Positions 27,719 to 40,301 of a DNA stretch of 64,000 nucleotides are shown one piece after another. The notes below the pieces were generated by a model. It was not told where the DNA came from, did not search any database, and saw nothing but the letters and a program-made list of their open reading frames with translations. The position numbers and the translations under genes were made by a program. Each line of letters opens with the position of its first letter. Positions within the stretch are counted from its first letter, which is position 1. Source of the DNA: Riptortus pedestris (lineage: Eukaryota > Arthropoda > Insecta > Hemiptera > Alydidae); NCBI GenBank assembly GCA_019009955.1, contig CM032228.1, positions 208,424,001 to 208,488,000 of the forward strand. The letters are read 5' to 3'.

Positions 27719-28310
27719 GAACTAAGCAGATTTCCTACGTGAAGTTTTACAATAGATAAATCTACATACTGTTGACACCAGCGTGAATAATAAGTGAATA
27801 ATTAAAAACGGGTGTGAGAAATCTTACAGGCAATTTAATAACCTCCCTACAGAAAGCGCCACATCAGCCAACCACCGAGAGCTGAATAGATAGTTAGAAA
27901 TATTCTAGACCGGAAAGAAAAACAATTACTGAAATACGTCTGAATATAAGATATTAAATTTATTGAAAAATATTTACTGTAGCTAGTGCTGTAATTTATA
28001 ACGAATCAGAATAACTTTTTTCCAAATCACTAAAATTTTAGTAATACTAATAATAATAGGTATTTGCCCCCCACCCAAACGTATTTTCATATATCTCACA
28101 AAGTAAAAGATCAATGAAAACAATATTTAAGGTTTAACAGCTTATTATTAATATGACAAGAGTAAGAGTGGGGGTTTATAGAAATCCGAGAACTATAAAA
28201 TCCATATATCTCGGCTAGTATTCATGATACAGAACATATGTATAGAGCTATATTTGTAGATCTTTCATTTACAATAAGATTTGGTTCTATACGATTTTTC
28301 AACGTTCTGT
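27719..28310 (+). repeat. Repeat A copy, 5' part, in shakB intron 2
   Basis: ACTAAGCAGATTTCCTACGTG near 27,721, AAGTTTTACAATAGA, and later ATATCTCGGCTAGTATTC and CAATAAGATTTGGTTCTATA. It lacks the C-rich block and the 3' end. Confidence 0.65.
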
Positions 28311-28460
28311 ACATAACGCTTTATAATTTAGGAATACCAGAATAACATTGCAGCACAGATTTTATAAACCAATCTTAATACTAATTCTTAATCAAATTAT
28401 CCATTACTGGGGTTGTATGTTGATAATAAATTATTTGATTGGAGAACGGTTGGTAATTAC

Positions 28461-28680
28461 CGATAACATTAGCGAGAGAGAGGAACTCGCAGAGATAGTA
28501 CCTGTAGCACCACCAGTTGTGGTACCTGAGGTTCTCCCATAGGTAGTCGAGGAGTAGCTTCTTCTTCTGCCTCTTCTCCAGCTCGCTGCAGATACCCACG
28601 TCCAAGTCCATCATCAGTGCGTGGATCTTACCGCCTTCCCAGTGCTTCCACAGCCATCGGGGCATATAGAACAGCACAGC
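28461..28680 (-). CDS. shakB: shakB-like innexin, coding exon 2 (TM2 and cytoplasmic loop)
   Basis: The acceptor is a pyrimidine-rich stretch ending TTGCAG before GCT at 28,680, in phase 0 with exon 1. The donor follows the first base of a Gly codon (ATCG, then GTAATTACC) at 28,461. The translation begins [18 protein letters not shown], continues through [19 protein letters not shown] and [13 protein letters not shown], and ends in ANVIG. It carries the rest of TM2, the basic cytoplasmic loop and most of TM3. It is nearly identical to the shakB stretch I remember and clearly different from inx1 and inx2, which makes it the best evidence for the assignment. The acceptor lies about 340 bp from a long inverted-repeat element at 29,024-29,520 on the intron 1 side. 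Confidence 0.93.
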
Positions 28681-29023
28681 CTGCAACAGGAAGAAATCAC
28701 ATTGAACGCTGTATTTAGGTTCCACACTTGTCAATTATTTTTACGAGAAATACATACTGTAATTTGAAATTCGGTAGCATGGTGGGAAACAATAAACAAG
28801 AATGTCTTGAGATTATGATCTCTATAAAGACAGCAAGCAGAATGATAAGTTGAACCTGGTTACCTTGTATTTGTATTGATAGGTATTTAATAAAGTGAGT
28901 ACAAAAGCGTTCTCTATTACCCAGTGCAATTTATTAAAAAAGAAACCTAGCAAGGACCTTTGAAACAAAAAACGGAAAAAAACATCCATTTTTAACGTGC
29001 TGGTGGTGAAGTAATGTGGTATC

Positions 29024-29520
29024 TCAGGTAAGAAAGGGAAGGCCTTAACCTTCTTTGCGAAAGAACTCTCTCAGAGCTAACGCTTCATCATCATTACCCT
29101 GCTGGTAAACATTTCCCATTAAAAAGTCATATAAGCTGTCATTAAATTAAAATAAGAAATATATGTACATATAATAGGACAAGAATTAAAATCAGAACGT
29201 AAACCTTTAAGAAAAAATACATATTTGTGCCCCAGTGAATATTTACAGATAATATATAAAGAAAAATATTTTTTGAAATTAAAATTAAAAAAGGTAAAAT
29301 TTTAATTTTATCTTTAATTTGTAAAACTATTTTTCTTATTTATGTTATAATTTTTCTTATTTATATTATAATTCTAATACATGTCCTTCAATATGTACAT
29401 ATATTTCTTATTTTAATTTAATGACAGCTTATATGACTGGATGGAGCGTATGCTCTGAAAACGCTCTCTCGCAAAGAATAAATAACTGTGAAGGAGCAAG
29501 GCCTTTCTTTTCTTGCCTGA
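29024..29520. mobile_element. 497-bp inverted-repeat element beside shakB exon 2
   Basis: Ends TCAGGTAAGAAA and TTTCTTGCCTGA. Arms of about 140 bp share AGTCATATAAGCTGTCATTA and ATATATGTACATAT inverted on the other side. The short frame over its right arm reads into flanking DNA and is not a gene. Candidate MITE; possible TA at the borders. Confidence 0.8.
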
Positions 29521-29663
29521 TAAAAAAATTAACAACTAGAACTTATGAGAGCGCGGAAAAAATATCACTTGAAAGAATATTATATATTTTAAATGTAGTA
29601 ATAGGACAGAAAATACACTTCCTATCTTAATAATTTAATTATTTCTTTAAATAAGAAGTTTTT

Positions 29664-29735
29664 TTTAGACCCACCAGGGCTCGAATCCTGGTCCTTTAGA
29701 CATGTATGACATAAACCAATTAAGCTATTGGAAAT
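29664..29735 (-). pseudogene. tRNA-like sequence, probably SINE head or pseudo-tRNA
   Basis: On the minus strand TAGCTTAATTGG resembles an A box and GGATTCGAGCC a B box, spaced as in a tRNA. The acceptor stem does not close and the T stem is mispaired, so a working tRNA is unlikely. Confidence 0.35.
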
Positions 29736-30399
29736 GGTAGCGACAAATGCCATAAATGTTTCTCTCCAAGCCAAAGTTCAGATGATACTCCTATCATATT
29801 TATATCTTAGCTACTAATCGTATTGCAGACTTTAGTGATGTTTAAGTTATTGAAATTAAGTAAGCCAAGTTATTTACGGTCGAGTACATGTAAGTTACTT
29901 TGAAGCATTATTTTTGTACATATAATTAGAAAAAAACCCAGAACAGAAAATGCTTTGGGATGATTTCAAAGTGATATATAACAGACGAGAGATTCCGGCT
30001 TTATGAATTTTGGCAAGTGTACCAAAATATGGCTAAGGCATCAAGGTATTAAGTAGACAGCCGCACAAAAAAGGTAATTTTATTTATGGGAAATGGAATT
30101 CAGTAAGTATTATTCCATTATAAGATTTGTAAAAATATGTGGCTATAAACTGCCATATTTAAACTTGTGGTTTGGTCTTCGTCCACAAATTATCTACTTC
30201 GTTCATAAAAGAGCAATTATCATTTATTTAAAGTGAGAAAAAGCTAGAGCTTTAACCTTTGGTAACTCACAGCTTTGCACGTGCTGCCCTTGAAAACCCC
30301 TATTTTTTCACCCGAGATACTAGAGCACTACTCCTTTTTGAAGTTTTTTGTCGAAGGTAATCTATTCCTTTCTGCAACTTTCATGAGAAGATTTATACA

Positions 30400-30610
30400 G
30401 TTTTAAAAGCATGTTGACTTGTTTTATATTTGGCTTCCTGTGTTAAATAAAATAGTTTGAAGTGGAAGTGAACATTTGGAAAGCGTCTTTGAAGGTAAAA
30501 GTAAAGAGTTTCTTTAGTGATTTATTTGAGATTTGTAAGATCAAACCAGACATTCATCACAACAGAGGCAAACCTTTTCTTTGATAGTTTTCTGTTCTAA
30601 ACTAAAATAA
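30400..30610 (+). repeat. Dispersed repeat C, copy 1
   Basis: Contains AATAGTTTGAAGTGGAAGTG, AAAGTAAAGAGTTTCTT and GATTTGTAAGATCAAACCAG. These recur inverted at 36,190-36,400 with modest divergence. Confidence 0.75.
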
Positions 30611-31899
30611 TATTTTATTTTACCTTTATTTTTGTGTTTTTATTAGCTTGTTTTATTAACTACACTCGTAAAAGTAATCCAACATAGAGAAACAATAAAT
30701 GACGAACTAAATTGTAACATGTGTTTCCACCTTATACATAAGAAGAAAAAACGAAAATTGAATAAATAAATAATCTTTCTGTTTGTTACTAAATGCAGCA
30801 TACAAATAAATAAAGGAGTTGCTTAATCTAGAGCTCCCCTCCTACTTCAATATGGGAAAGAAATAAGGAGATATCTTTAATGGCCTAAAAAATGTTACCA
30901 ATGGAAGGGGAAAAGATAAAGGTGGTATGCTGAATAAAAAACATTCAAGATAAGCATCACGGGTATACTTTATTTTATTTAAAGTAAATGCTAAAAGTCG
31001 TTTAGCACATGGCTGAGATTCATAACACCCAAAGTGCCAAGGCACTTAAGGATTAGTTGAAGCAAATTTGTACCTTTTGAACTTAAATGTATAATAAATT
31101 CGTAGTAGTGAGGATTAAGAAACGTTCTGACTAGGAAACAGTAAATAACAGAGGGAAAGCCCTTCATGAAATTTAAAAAAAAAAATCATCACAATAATCA
31201 AATAATAAGTTATATAATCAAAAAGGGGAGGGGGTAAATAACAGAAGAAGCATATGATGGAAATGTAAATAGATTTCCAAGCGTCCCCACTGTAAACTTA
31301 ATCGTAATTTTTGGAAAGATTAACTAGAGGTTTATAGTGGCTTTGCGCAATGAAAGGGTTAAGATCAAGATGAATTTAAGCATCCCGAACAGTGCATAAA
31401 CATAAAAAAAGGAGCAAGGGCTCAGAACGTTGACAATAGAAATCCCCGTCTAAAGCCTGTTGGAGAGTGGAATTTGCAAAGATATTTTTAAGGCAATATT
31501 AGTAACTAATTGTCTGTACATAAAAGTATATTATATCATACACTTTTAAGACAATATCGATGTGTTAATTATAAAGAAATATTGAAATAAATAATGTAGT
31601 CCTAGGCATAATTTTTACTTGATTATAAAACATATTTATGTGTTTTATCTCTCCTAGTTCTCAAAATACTAAGGAAACTAAAGTTCCCACATTTCTTAAT
31701 TACTGATTGGTTAAAATGGCTACTCTGAACCAATGATTACAACGTTAGCTACCCACTCTGAACATGATTACAAACAGAATAAATCCAATTACTCCCAACA
31801 GTTCGACTCATCAACGCTCATACAAAAGTACACAACATATAGGGTTGCTTGAAAAAATAATAGATAACGTATGATATGAAATGAAGATTTACTAAATAT

Positions 31900-32501
31900 A
31901 TGAGCATAACTAATAGGGAATTAACAATTGTAAATGAAGTTATAAATAATACAATTAATATGCGTACTGCTATCAAAGATTTTTTAGGTCTTCAATATTG
32001 CCAGAGAGAACGTTCTTATCTACGTTTAGGCTATCTACTATATGAATATATATTTTTTCGTGAAATAAATATTAATAGTTTTGATATAACTGACTAATTC
32101 ATTCTGGTGTATTGCGTCTATTCTAGATAGAAATCGTTTTATTACGAAAGTAAAGGACAACTTTATTCACAAGCTAACTGTTTCATGATACTGGTATTGC
32201 ACCAGCATCGGGCAATGTATATGCAAAACAGACTAAGAAGTATATACGTATATCAAGCATTGTAATTTAATTTAAAACAGGTCAGATAGCAGCAATGTCC
32301 AAGTTTCAAGACATCATTACACCAGCTTTCATATTACAGGATAAAAAGAGAATTGAATTTGATTATCGTGTCACTTCTGTGCGTGAGATATCACCTGCGT
32401 TTGCACAGACCCAACGAGACGGACAATTATACTTCAAAGAGAAACATCAAATTAGCACAATCTTAGACAATTTAGAGAAAGAATTAATAGAGCGTATTTG
32501 A
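31900..32501 (+). CDS. Two unidentified short open frames
   Basis: Frames at 31,900-32,097 (65 residues) and 32,295-32,501 (68 residues). The second reads MSKFQDIITPAFILQDKKRI and ends LDNLEKELIERI; its composition is ordinary for a protein and a splice-acceptor-like tract AATTTAAAACAG lies just upstream. I recognise neither. They could be exons of a nested plus-strand gene, parts of a decayed element, or chance. They are in shakB intron 1, on the opposite strand to shakB. Confidence 0.2.
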
Positions 32502-33127
32502 TAAATGTGAATTAATTCACCCGCAGCAATGCTAATGCTATTACATCAAATGGACTCTAGCCAGAACAACTGCCGTAATGAATATAGTCAAAGATAACAA
32601 ATCATATTACAAACTAGCTATAATTGTTGTATTGGCTGCATCCACATCGTTAATTGGATAATAAATATGACACTAAAATTAACATATTATAGAAACAAAA
32701 TGGAGGTTTAGAACATGTAACAGAATGCCAGGCTGAAAGAGCTTACCTAGATATGTGGAGTGCTTGATAGGTGAAGCCACACGGGGAGGAAGGCTTGCGA
32801 GGAGCGGCACGGAATAAATAAAATCGTTATTCTTTATTCCATGTGAGACACTTTCTGACTTAGAATAAAACGAACAGTACTGTAATGGCGGCTGTTATCC
32901 GACCAACCAAAAGCACTAAACCCATTTTATGAAATAAGACCTAGCAAGAAAAGCTATACTTAAAAGGCGCAACAACTTAATTACACTCTCTACCCTTAGT
33001 TATTCCTAGCGGGACCCACAACTGCAGAAAATTAACAGTAACAAACATTAAAATGTACACATTTTTTTCGAAATGATATGCAATTTTTGTTGAAAGATAC
33101 CAAACCACTGTTCTCGGGAAAATGAAT

Positions 33128-33230
33128 TCTTGGATAATTCTTCAGTACAAATTAGGTAGCCAGTAAGATAGAGCAACTGTTACCAATGGTTTAATCATGA
33201 CTCTTGTATATTACAGTCAACTAGAATTGT
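33128..33230 (+). repeat. Dispersed repeat C, second segment
   Basis: AGCCAGTAAGATAGAGCAAC and TTTAATCATGACTC match, inverted, the stretch at about 36,090-36,190. It is therefore a different part of the same repeat seen at 30,400. Confidence 0.65.
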
Positions 33231-33642
33231 ATTTTATGGTTCTTAAAGAAGACGGATAACTCAAAATGAATGTGTAATTATAAAATTCAAAACTCTGCTA
33301 AAATGAACAGGAATGAAAGGAAAACATTTCCACGAGTGAGAAGGAGTTGGTTTTACACCATTTCCCTCTTACAGCCAGTTCTCCTTCCGTCATTTTAGGA
33401 GTGTGTTTCTATACATCAATAGCTCACTATTCCAATTCAACACGTCAAATATCAAATCAGAATGTGAGGAGCTACTTTATTCAAATCCAATGACGTGATA
33501 ATGACAAAATATTCAACTCCTCATTTGAAGATAGTGGGTGATAGTGTTTGTAAAAAAAATGAAAGTAATTTTATAAGTATTGTATTTTATTATTTCTATA
33601 GCATAGATTATGAGCAAAGACTTTTGCATACAAACATTCATA

Positions 33643-33645
<3 letters not shown>

Positions 33646-33722
<77 letters not shown>
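33646..33722. repeat. (TA)n(TG)n microsatellite
   Basis: TA run to about 33,681, then a TG run to 33,722. It lies on the far side of the Penelope-like fragment from another TA array. Confidence 0.95.
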
Positions 33723-33724
<2 letters not shown>

Positions 33725-33765
33725 TAGTATAAAAAAATATCGTGTTACATTCTCGATAAATTTAG

Positions 33766-34478
33766 TTAATATATGCAAGCATATATGCATGGAGTAAAAA
33801 TTAATATAATGTATATTCCTTTCAAAGAGTGTCGACTTTTGAAAGCGGTCATCATCCTGAGTGTCTTGAGTTTATTTTCAGTCTTATGAGGCACAGAGCC
33901 CAGATAAGGAATAGAAAGAGGAAAACGTATCTCCTTATTTCGGCTCACCTGACCGTCACCGACCTCCATATCCTTGGTCAACTTCCTACGGAGTTTCCTC
34001 TTGACAAGTCTGTCCACCACCTCATCCTTGTAGCCGTTGTTGGATGCTATGCACTTGATGTGGCGCAGCTCAGCCTCATAGTTCTTTTCATCCAACGGCA
34101 CATTCAACAGCCTGTCCACAAGGAAAATCAGGACTGACATCTTGTATTGGGGGTGGTGGAAAGAATCCGCCGGTATTATCAGGTCTGTCGATGACTTCTT
34201 ACTAAAAATACTAAAAGAATGGCCACTAACCTGCTTCTCTATGTCCAAATCTAGGTAGCACAGCTTATTATCCTGATCTACTTCCTTTATTGTCTCATGG
34301 CACTATTCAGGTACGAGTGCAACCCATTAAGTTCTAGCATGGTACCTTTAAAAACGATAAGAACATCATCAACATAGCGTCCCCAGAACTCAATGAACTT
34401 GAAGTAGGGATTGCGTGGAGTCAATATCAACTTTTCCTCCATGTAGTTCATGAACATATATGCCGCGATGTTGGCCCA
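33766..34478 (-). pseudogene. Penelope-like retroelement reverse transcriptase fragment
   Basis: From 34,478 the minus strand reads WANIAAYMFMNYMEEKLIL, then FIEFWGRYVDDVLIVFKG with the catalytic YVDD of reverse transcriptases, to LHSYLNS. There the frame shifts (near 34,300) and continues HETIKEVDQDNKLCYLDLDI, SKKSSTDLIIPADSFHHPQY, ELRHIKCIASNNGY and VDRLVKRKLRRK. The segment after YxDD, with LDL, the S.HP...K block and the NGY....V/I region, is that of Penelope-like elements. The N-terminal palm and fingers and any GIY-YIG endonuclease are missing. This is an ancient, inactive fragment, antisense to nothing coding and on the same strand as shakB. Confidence 0.8.
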
Positions 34479-34515
34479 GATTAGTCTGGGCTAAAAATGC
34501 TGCGGTACACAGAAC

Positions 34516-34645
34516 AATATATATATATATATATCATTTTGAACGGGCCATATTTTTGTCATCTCCTGGGTAGGATCGATGGACATTTGAAGACATTTTT
34601 CGGAAAACATGAGTATGACCACAGTAGCAGATTTCCCTTATGGGC
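34516..34645 (+). repeat. Repeat A, 3' end
   Basis: A TA run, then TTTTGAACGGGCCATATTTT, GGGTAGGATCGATGGACA and a degraded palindrome. It abuts the Penelope-like fragment through the TA run. Confidence 0.8.
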
Positions 34646-34655
34646 GTGTGAGTAT

Positions 34656-34855
<200 letters not shown>

Positions 34856-36089
34856 TATGACAGAGAAAGTATGCGTTTTAGTTTTATAGAAGGAGAAATA
34901 AAACTAAATTTATAATTAAAGACTCGAATTGTCTTACTCTGAAACAATAAAAATGAATCAATTACATTTACTTTTCTCTCTAGCAGGATAATATATCTAC
35001 TTTGTTCGTCTAAGTGGACATCTGAGAATAGGTGTTCCCATTAGAATATACACAACGTGAATTGAGAAAGCAGGGCATAGTTCGGATTTTATCTACCAGA
35101 TCAGATTCTAATATCGTATTTTTAGTACAATGCGCTCAACATTTTAATGAAATGATAAATTTGTAAAAAAAAAAATATCTGGTGAACGATTTTCAATGTA
35201 CCTACTCGCCACAATCACATGTCCATAATCACAAACACAAATGATCAAATATAAAAACTTTTGTATTGGTAAACAAGTACTTTAAGTTTAAATGAGTTAA
35301 TCAATTTCTTACTTAGTGGAATGTGAATAAATAATCTGTCCGTCATAACAATAGTCAGTTTATTTATTGTTCCTTATGTCAAATAAAGTTTCTGATTTCC
35401 AACACAGCAGCATCTAACATAATTTATAGCCTGTTAGCATCTTATTTTGACTTCTCTTTGACGATCCGAAATAAAAAGTAAATGTTTCTATTTAATAGCT
35501 GCAATATACAAGCTGTAAATCGGCGCTAACACAGCACTTGGAAGGGGATGAAAGGACTCTTCGCTTGAAAACAGAGACGCGAGTCGTAAAAGGTTTCAGC
35601 AAATACAAAAAGAATTTATATTCAGAAATAATTTGTGCCTCCAAACTCAATACACTCAAACAAAATTAGTCAAGCATCCTTGAATTGTAAACGGAATCAT
35701 CCCCTCATATTTAGCACATGCCACAAATGTCCACTATTATGCACGCTAACTGTCTTCATGCCCCTGAAATAAAACGTGGCCATTGAACGAATATTGAATT
35801 AACATTTTGGCACTAATTTGTCCTCTTTATTACAGGCATATTATAGTTTCAAGAGTGAAGCATAGAATAGCTATTGGATGAAAATAGAAAAATTTACTCT
35901 CATTCATGGGTTGAATACTTCTAGCTCCCCAGCAAAATAATATAACAACTACGTCATCTTAACACTCGGCGAAAAAAAATATGATAAAATTCTGTTCAGG
36001 CGTTGTGCAGTAATGCCATAGAAGTATGTATAGCTAACCGAAGTCGAAAGTAATTAGGTAAATATTTAATCCGTCGTTGTGGTTAGAAA

Positions 36090-36400
36090 TAAGTGGTTCC
36101 CCCTGGAAATATAATTATTTTATACAGCAGTCATAATTAAATAATTGGTGACACTTTCTCTATCTTACTGGTTGCCTAATACATAATTCTTAAGAAAATT
36201 ATCAAAGAAAACCTTAGCCTCAGTTATGATGAATGCCTGGTTTGATCTTACAAATCTCAAATAAATCATTGAAGAAACTCTTTACTTTTACCATTACAGG
36301 CGCTTTCCAAATTTTTACTCCCACTTCAAACTATTTACATTAATACATAGCAAAATATAAAACAAGCCAAAATGCTTTTACCCGAACACCACAGCGATTA
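36090..36400 (-). repeat. Dispersed repeat C, inverted copy
   Basis: Reverse complement of both the 30,400-30,610 and 33,128-33,230 segments. It shows they belong to one family and is the longest copy in the window. Confidence 0.7.
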
Positions 36401-36771
36401 AATCATCTATTAAAATATGTACTAAAGTGAACTGATTAAACGATTTTTTTGAAGTGGCTTGTGTTTTATCCTTCTCTAATCAAAAGTAAATCTGTAAATA
36501 ATATACATATTTTTGTATGTTAAAATAGTCATACTTAAAAGTAACAAAGTGTCTTCCTGGAAAGAATGGCTTCCGTCATAATTGGTCTCAAAACTTAAGA
36601 CACAAATCCATAAAAAATAGAAATATTTACGACGCATGCACCTCTTTCCTTGGGGGAGTACTTGTAAATCTTCTACAACATTCTCTCAAAACTCTATAAA
36701 ATATCTTTTAGTACATCATCTAAAGCATTTCCACTTGCCCAGAGAATTAAATTTAACAGAAAAGTTACATA

Positions 36772-37138
36772 TTAAATAAGAAATATTCTACAATCCATAA
36801 AGGAATTTAAAACTTTCCTTATGTTCATTGCAGTGCCTGTATTGAACTTTTTCCTTTCTGCTTCAAGGGTAATTTGTATTTGTTCATGTATTTCTTCCAA
36901 GTACCATCTATTTTCTAGTTCATTTTCTATTGAAGTTGTGTAAAGTTCAATATTTAACTGTGTATCTTCGATTTCAGTCCATATTGTTGAAAAATTTTCA
37001 GTGTAGTAGGTAAGTGTATCCTGAGAATTTCCACATTTAGGTAAATCATCTTTTAATTTATTAAAGTGCAATTCTAGTACCTTCCTTTTTTTCAAATACT
37101 GCTCCAAATCTTTTTGTCGTACCGTTTTCCTCGTCGCC
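36772..37138 (-). pseudogene. Possible retrotransposon gag N-terminal fragment
   Basis: A 122-residue frame starting MATRKTVRQKDLEQYLKKRK at 37,138 and ending DCRIFLI. It is rich in Lys, Glu and Leu and probably helical, with ENELENRWYLEEIHEQIQ. Basic, coiled-coil N-terminal segments followed by an N/R-rich motif are typical of BEL/Pao and some Gypsy gag proteins. No nucleocapsid zinc knuckle, protease or reverse transcriptase follows. It could also be an exon of an unknown host protein. Confidence 0.3.
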
Positions 37139-38596
37139 ATTATTGTTTCCTTAAATAACTGCAAATATTAATAACATGAATGTACTTTTTAATTCAAAAT
37201 GTAAACACAGAAAACAATGTGGTGTAACTTAACAGTAGTATATCCTCAAGAAAAACCATGTGGTAACAAAAGAAAAACACTAATCATATGTTCACAAGTT
37301 TAAATCAATAATCATATGTAACATAATGCTAAAAATATTTAATTTCGACACTTCGATGACAAATAACACAGCCAGTATTATTAACGTATGACGGAATTTA
37401 TATTAACAGGAATTAAGTCAAGTCATCTTTTGGACCCGAGATAAATCATCCAAAAAAAACTGTAAAGAAGAAAACCCTTTATAAATATACATAATAAAAA
37501 GGCGCTGCCTAAAATAAAGAGGAAATAAGATAACAATTTTATATTTTATAAATTCTGAATTGAAGTAATCAGTCAAGTTTTAAAATGTGACTTAAGTTTA
37601 TTATTGGAAAACAAGAGAAAATAGAGTTTCCACGGAAGCAATTGTTTTCCTCATTTACATATAAACAGTGAGTCATCCAACAATACCCTGACTCATTTGT
37701 CTTTCTCACTTGAACCAACTTATAATAGTCCAAAGCGTTAAAACTCGCTTTCATACAACAACGTACATTTAAATTGTACAATCAAATCAAGAATCAAAAA
37801 TCTTAACATAAAAGATGGAATTTGAGTAATTTCATGAACAAAACAAATTTTACATTTTTTCTCTCTATTTTTGTCATGTTATGAATTTGGTCCTTTAAAT
37901 TCGGTTTCCATAACAAAAATCAGATTTGGCCAAATTAGTAGTATTGGATGAGCCTTTAATTCAAATGAATACCATAGTAATGATTACGGTAATTTGTAAA
38001 AATGGGCATTATGACAGTAATCTGAAAATATATTCAAAACTTCAGAATTTATTAAGTATGCAGTATACATGGCAACAATAATCGGTAAACTAATCACAGT
38101 TTCGATAATCAAAATATATCCATAAAAATATTCATGGCTAGAATAATACGTAGAAAAGTCATAATTACATTATTGGTCTCTCACTATTCAATTTTTCCAT
38201 GTGTCATGAACGTCGGTGTTCACGTTTTTTATAAAAAGACACAAAATAATACTAATCCAGAGCAAACAAACTATTCAGTAAGAATTAAAGATAGCGGACT
38301 AGATTTGATTGCATAGCTATCTTATGCATGCCTCTCGAAATTGCTGAAGTTTTATTGTGTTATTACAACTATATGCAGAAATTTGTTAGAGTAGACAACG
38401 GTTAGATTTACAATTTTAGGTTTTTAAATAACCGTATGGTGGGTAAGTGTGTGTGTGGTTATATACATGCATATATTACATTTTAAGTGCATTTAGCTAT
38501 TCCATAACTAAATATAGATCTTAGACATTTATAAACTGTAATTCTTGTATTTTACAACTTGATAAAGTATATTAAGTTAATTGCAATGTAAGAAAG

Positions 38597-39003
38597 TCCG
38601 TCAAGCAGGGGCTGCGTAAACTAAGCAGATTTCCCACGTGAAGTTATTCAATAGAGAAATCTCCATACGAAAGCCGAACAGTTACGGCAACGGGCCGAAC
38701 TAGCTTTTGGCGGGAAACTCAGTCTCCGTGATTGGCCCAAATTTAATAAAAATGCAAATATCTGGGTTAATATTCAAGATAGAGAATAAATGTATAGACC
38801 AATATTTATAGTAAATGTAATTTACATTAAGATTGGCTCTATACAAATTTTTGATCCGACGTATGGTAACGGAGATATTTCGAATTTTCGAAAATCCCCC
38901 TCTAACCCCCCCCCCTCCCACTGGTCCAATTTCAGCCATTAACGAACTTGATCTGTGTTTTTGCATAAAACGTTTAAATATATAGTTTGGCTAGAGCGTT
39001 AAC

Positions 39004-39062
<59 letters not shown>

Positions 39063-39182
39063 GAACGGACCTCATTTTCGTCATCTTCCGGGTAGGATCG
39101 ATGGACATTTGAAGAAAATTTTCGAATATAGCGTCATGAGTACGACCTCAATAGCTGATTTCCCCCAAGGGAAAACTACTAA
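38597..39182 (+). repeat. Repeat A, nearly full copy
   Basis: TCCGTCAAGCAGGGGCTGCG, AGCAGATTTCCCACGTGAAG, the C-rich block near 38,897, (TA)n at 39,008-39,056, TTTTGAACGGACCTCATTTT, and a palindrome altered to GATTTCCCCCAAGGGAAAAC, ending CTACTAA. Confidence 0.82.
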
Positions 39183-39950
39183 AAAATCTATTTGGGCTGG
39201 GATATTCAAAAAAAAATTATTTAATGTGATCTCTTTTGGATTGTCACACGTCATCTTGCATAGGAGAACCCGTAACGGAGGAGCTCCTCAGATTGGATGT
39301 GTGTGCAAGAGTTTCTATGCAATAATAGTTATATCTCTCTGTTGGCTCATAGATGGAACAGCCATCCATTGATCGAGACACTTTCGTGAAAGGAGCATTA
39401 TCGCTCACAACATGGTTGTTCCTTTCTTCAGAGCTGGAAGGTATGAATGACGTTAGTGAATAGATATTGTGTTCAAACGACGTTTGTCAAACGAACTTGG
39501 CTTCACAGCAGTATCCGAAGAGTGTTGGAATACACTTAAATTTAAATATTCCGTTAAACTCAACTTTGTCCTAGGTTAGCACTGGAGCGAAAGCGCACGT
39601 TAAAGTGTAAATTAAACGTTAGTGAATGTTCAAACTCTCTGAATTCTCGTATCTCTGTTGATTCCAGGCAGTCAAAAGGTGCAGAAATGTTATTGATACA
39701 AGATTCTTGACGGAACGACTACCATTGTCATTACTCTTCTAGAAGACTTTCTTTCTCCATGATTAACTACTTGTTCTGAAGTAATTGGAAACTCATTCAG
39801 AGTCTTCTTTTAAGACAATAGTCTGGATAGAAATATGATGGCATATGTTTCATTTTATTTTCCTATCATTTGAGGAAGAATATTAGTATTATATTTATTT
39901 TCTGAAGATTATGTTTTGAAAAAGTCGACTTAACCAATCGAAAAATTTAA

Positions 39951-40301
39951 ATGTTCTTCTGTGAGTTTCCTAATTTCCATAGCATCTACAGGAATAATTT
40001 TTGTAGACATTTTAGACAGTACCCCAAAACCAACCTTCAGGACATGCGTTTTCTATTATTGGTTGAACACCTCATAGATCTGTACAAATTTGAACAAGAT
40101 TCTACCCTAGGTCCTAAAATGTCAGGAACATCCTGGGGAAGCGCTGACCTAAGAATATATTTAGTTGATGATGACTGTGCTGGTCAGGTGGAGCATGTCG
40201 CTGTCAGTTCATTGAGGCGTCTGTCAGTCTGCCGCGTCAACCCTGGCTCCAACTGTCCATTCACAGCACCCAACCCATCCTCCCGTCAGCCTCATGTTTG
40301 A
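39951..40301 (+). CDS. Unidentified 116-residue open frame
   Basis: The frame ends SVCRVNPGSNCPFTAPNPSS before RQPHV and a stop. The 3' half (from about 40,120) is clearly richer in G and C than its surroundings, unlike a chance frame in AT-rich DNA. I recognise no domain. An A-rich run lies about 100 bp downstream (40,407-40,419), as a retroposed copy might have. It could be a processed fragment of a host gene or repeat-derived. Confidence 0.2.
   Translation: MFFCEFPNFHSIYRNNFCRHFRQYPKTNLQDMRFLLLVEHLIDLYKFEQDSTLGPKMSGTSWGSADLRIYLVDDDCAGQVEHVAVSSLRRLSVCRVNPGSNCPFTAPNPSSRQPHV

Larger units (their letters stand above)
25259..28460 (-). other. shakB intron 2 (3,202 bp)
   Basis: Lies between exons 2 and 3. 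It contains a SINE remnant around 26,687-26,865 and a 5' repeat A segment at about 27,719-28,310. The rest is AT-rich with no convincing coding signal. Confidence 0.85.

Noticed and set aside
28348..28542. Plus-strand frame opposite shakB exon 2
   Set aside because: Antisense shadow; its proline/valine-rich end comes from the reverse of conserved innexin codons.
29664..29735. Functional tRNA gene
   Set aside because: A- and B-box-like motifs are present, but the acceptor and T stems do not pair.
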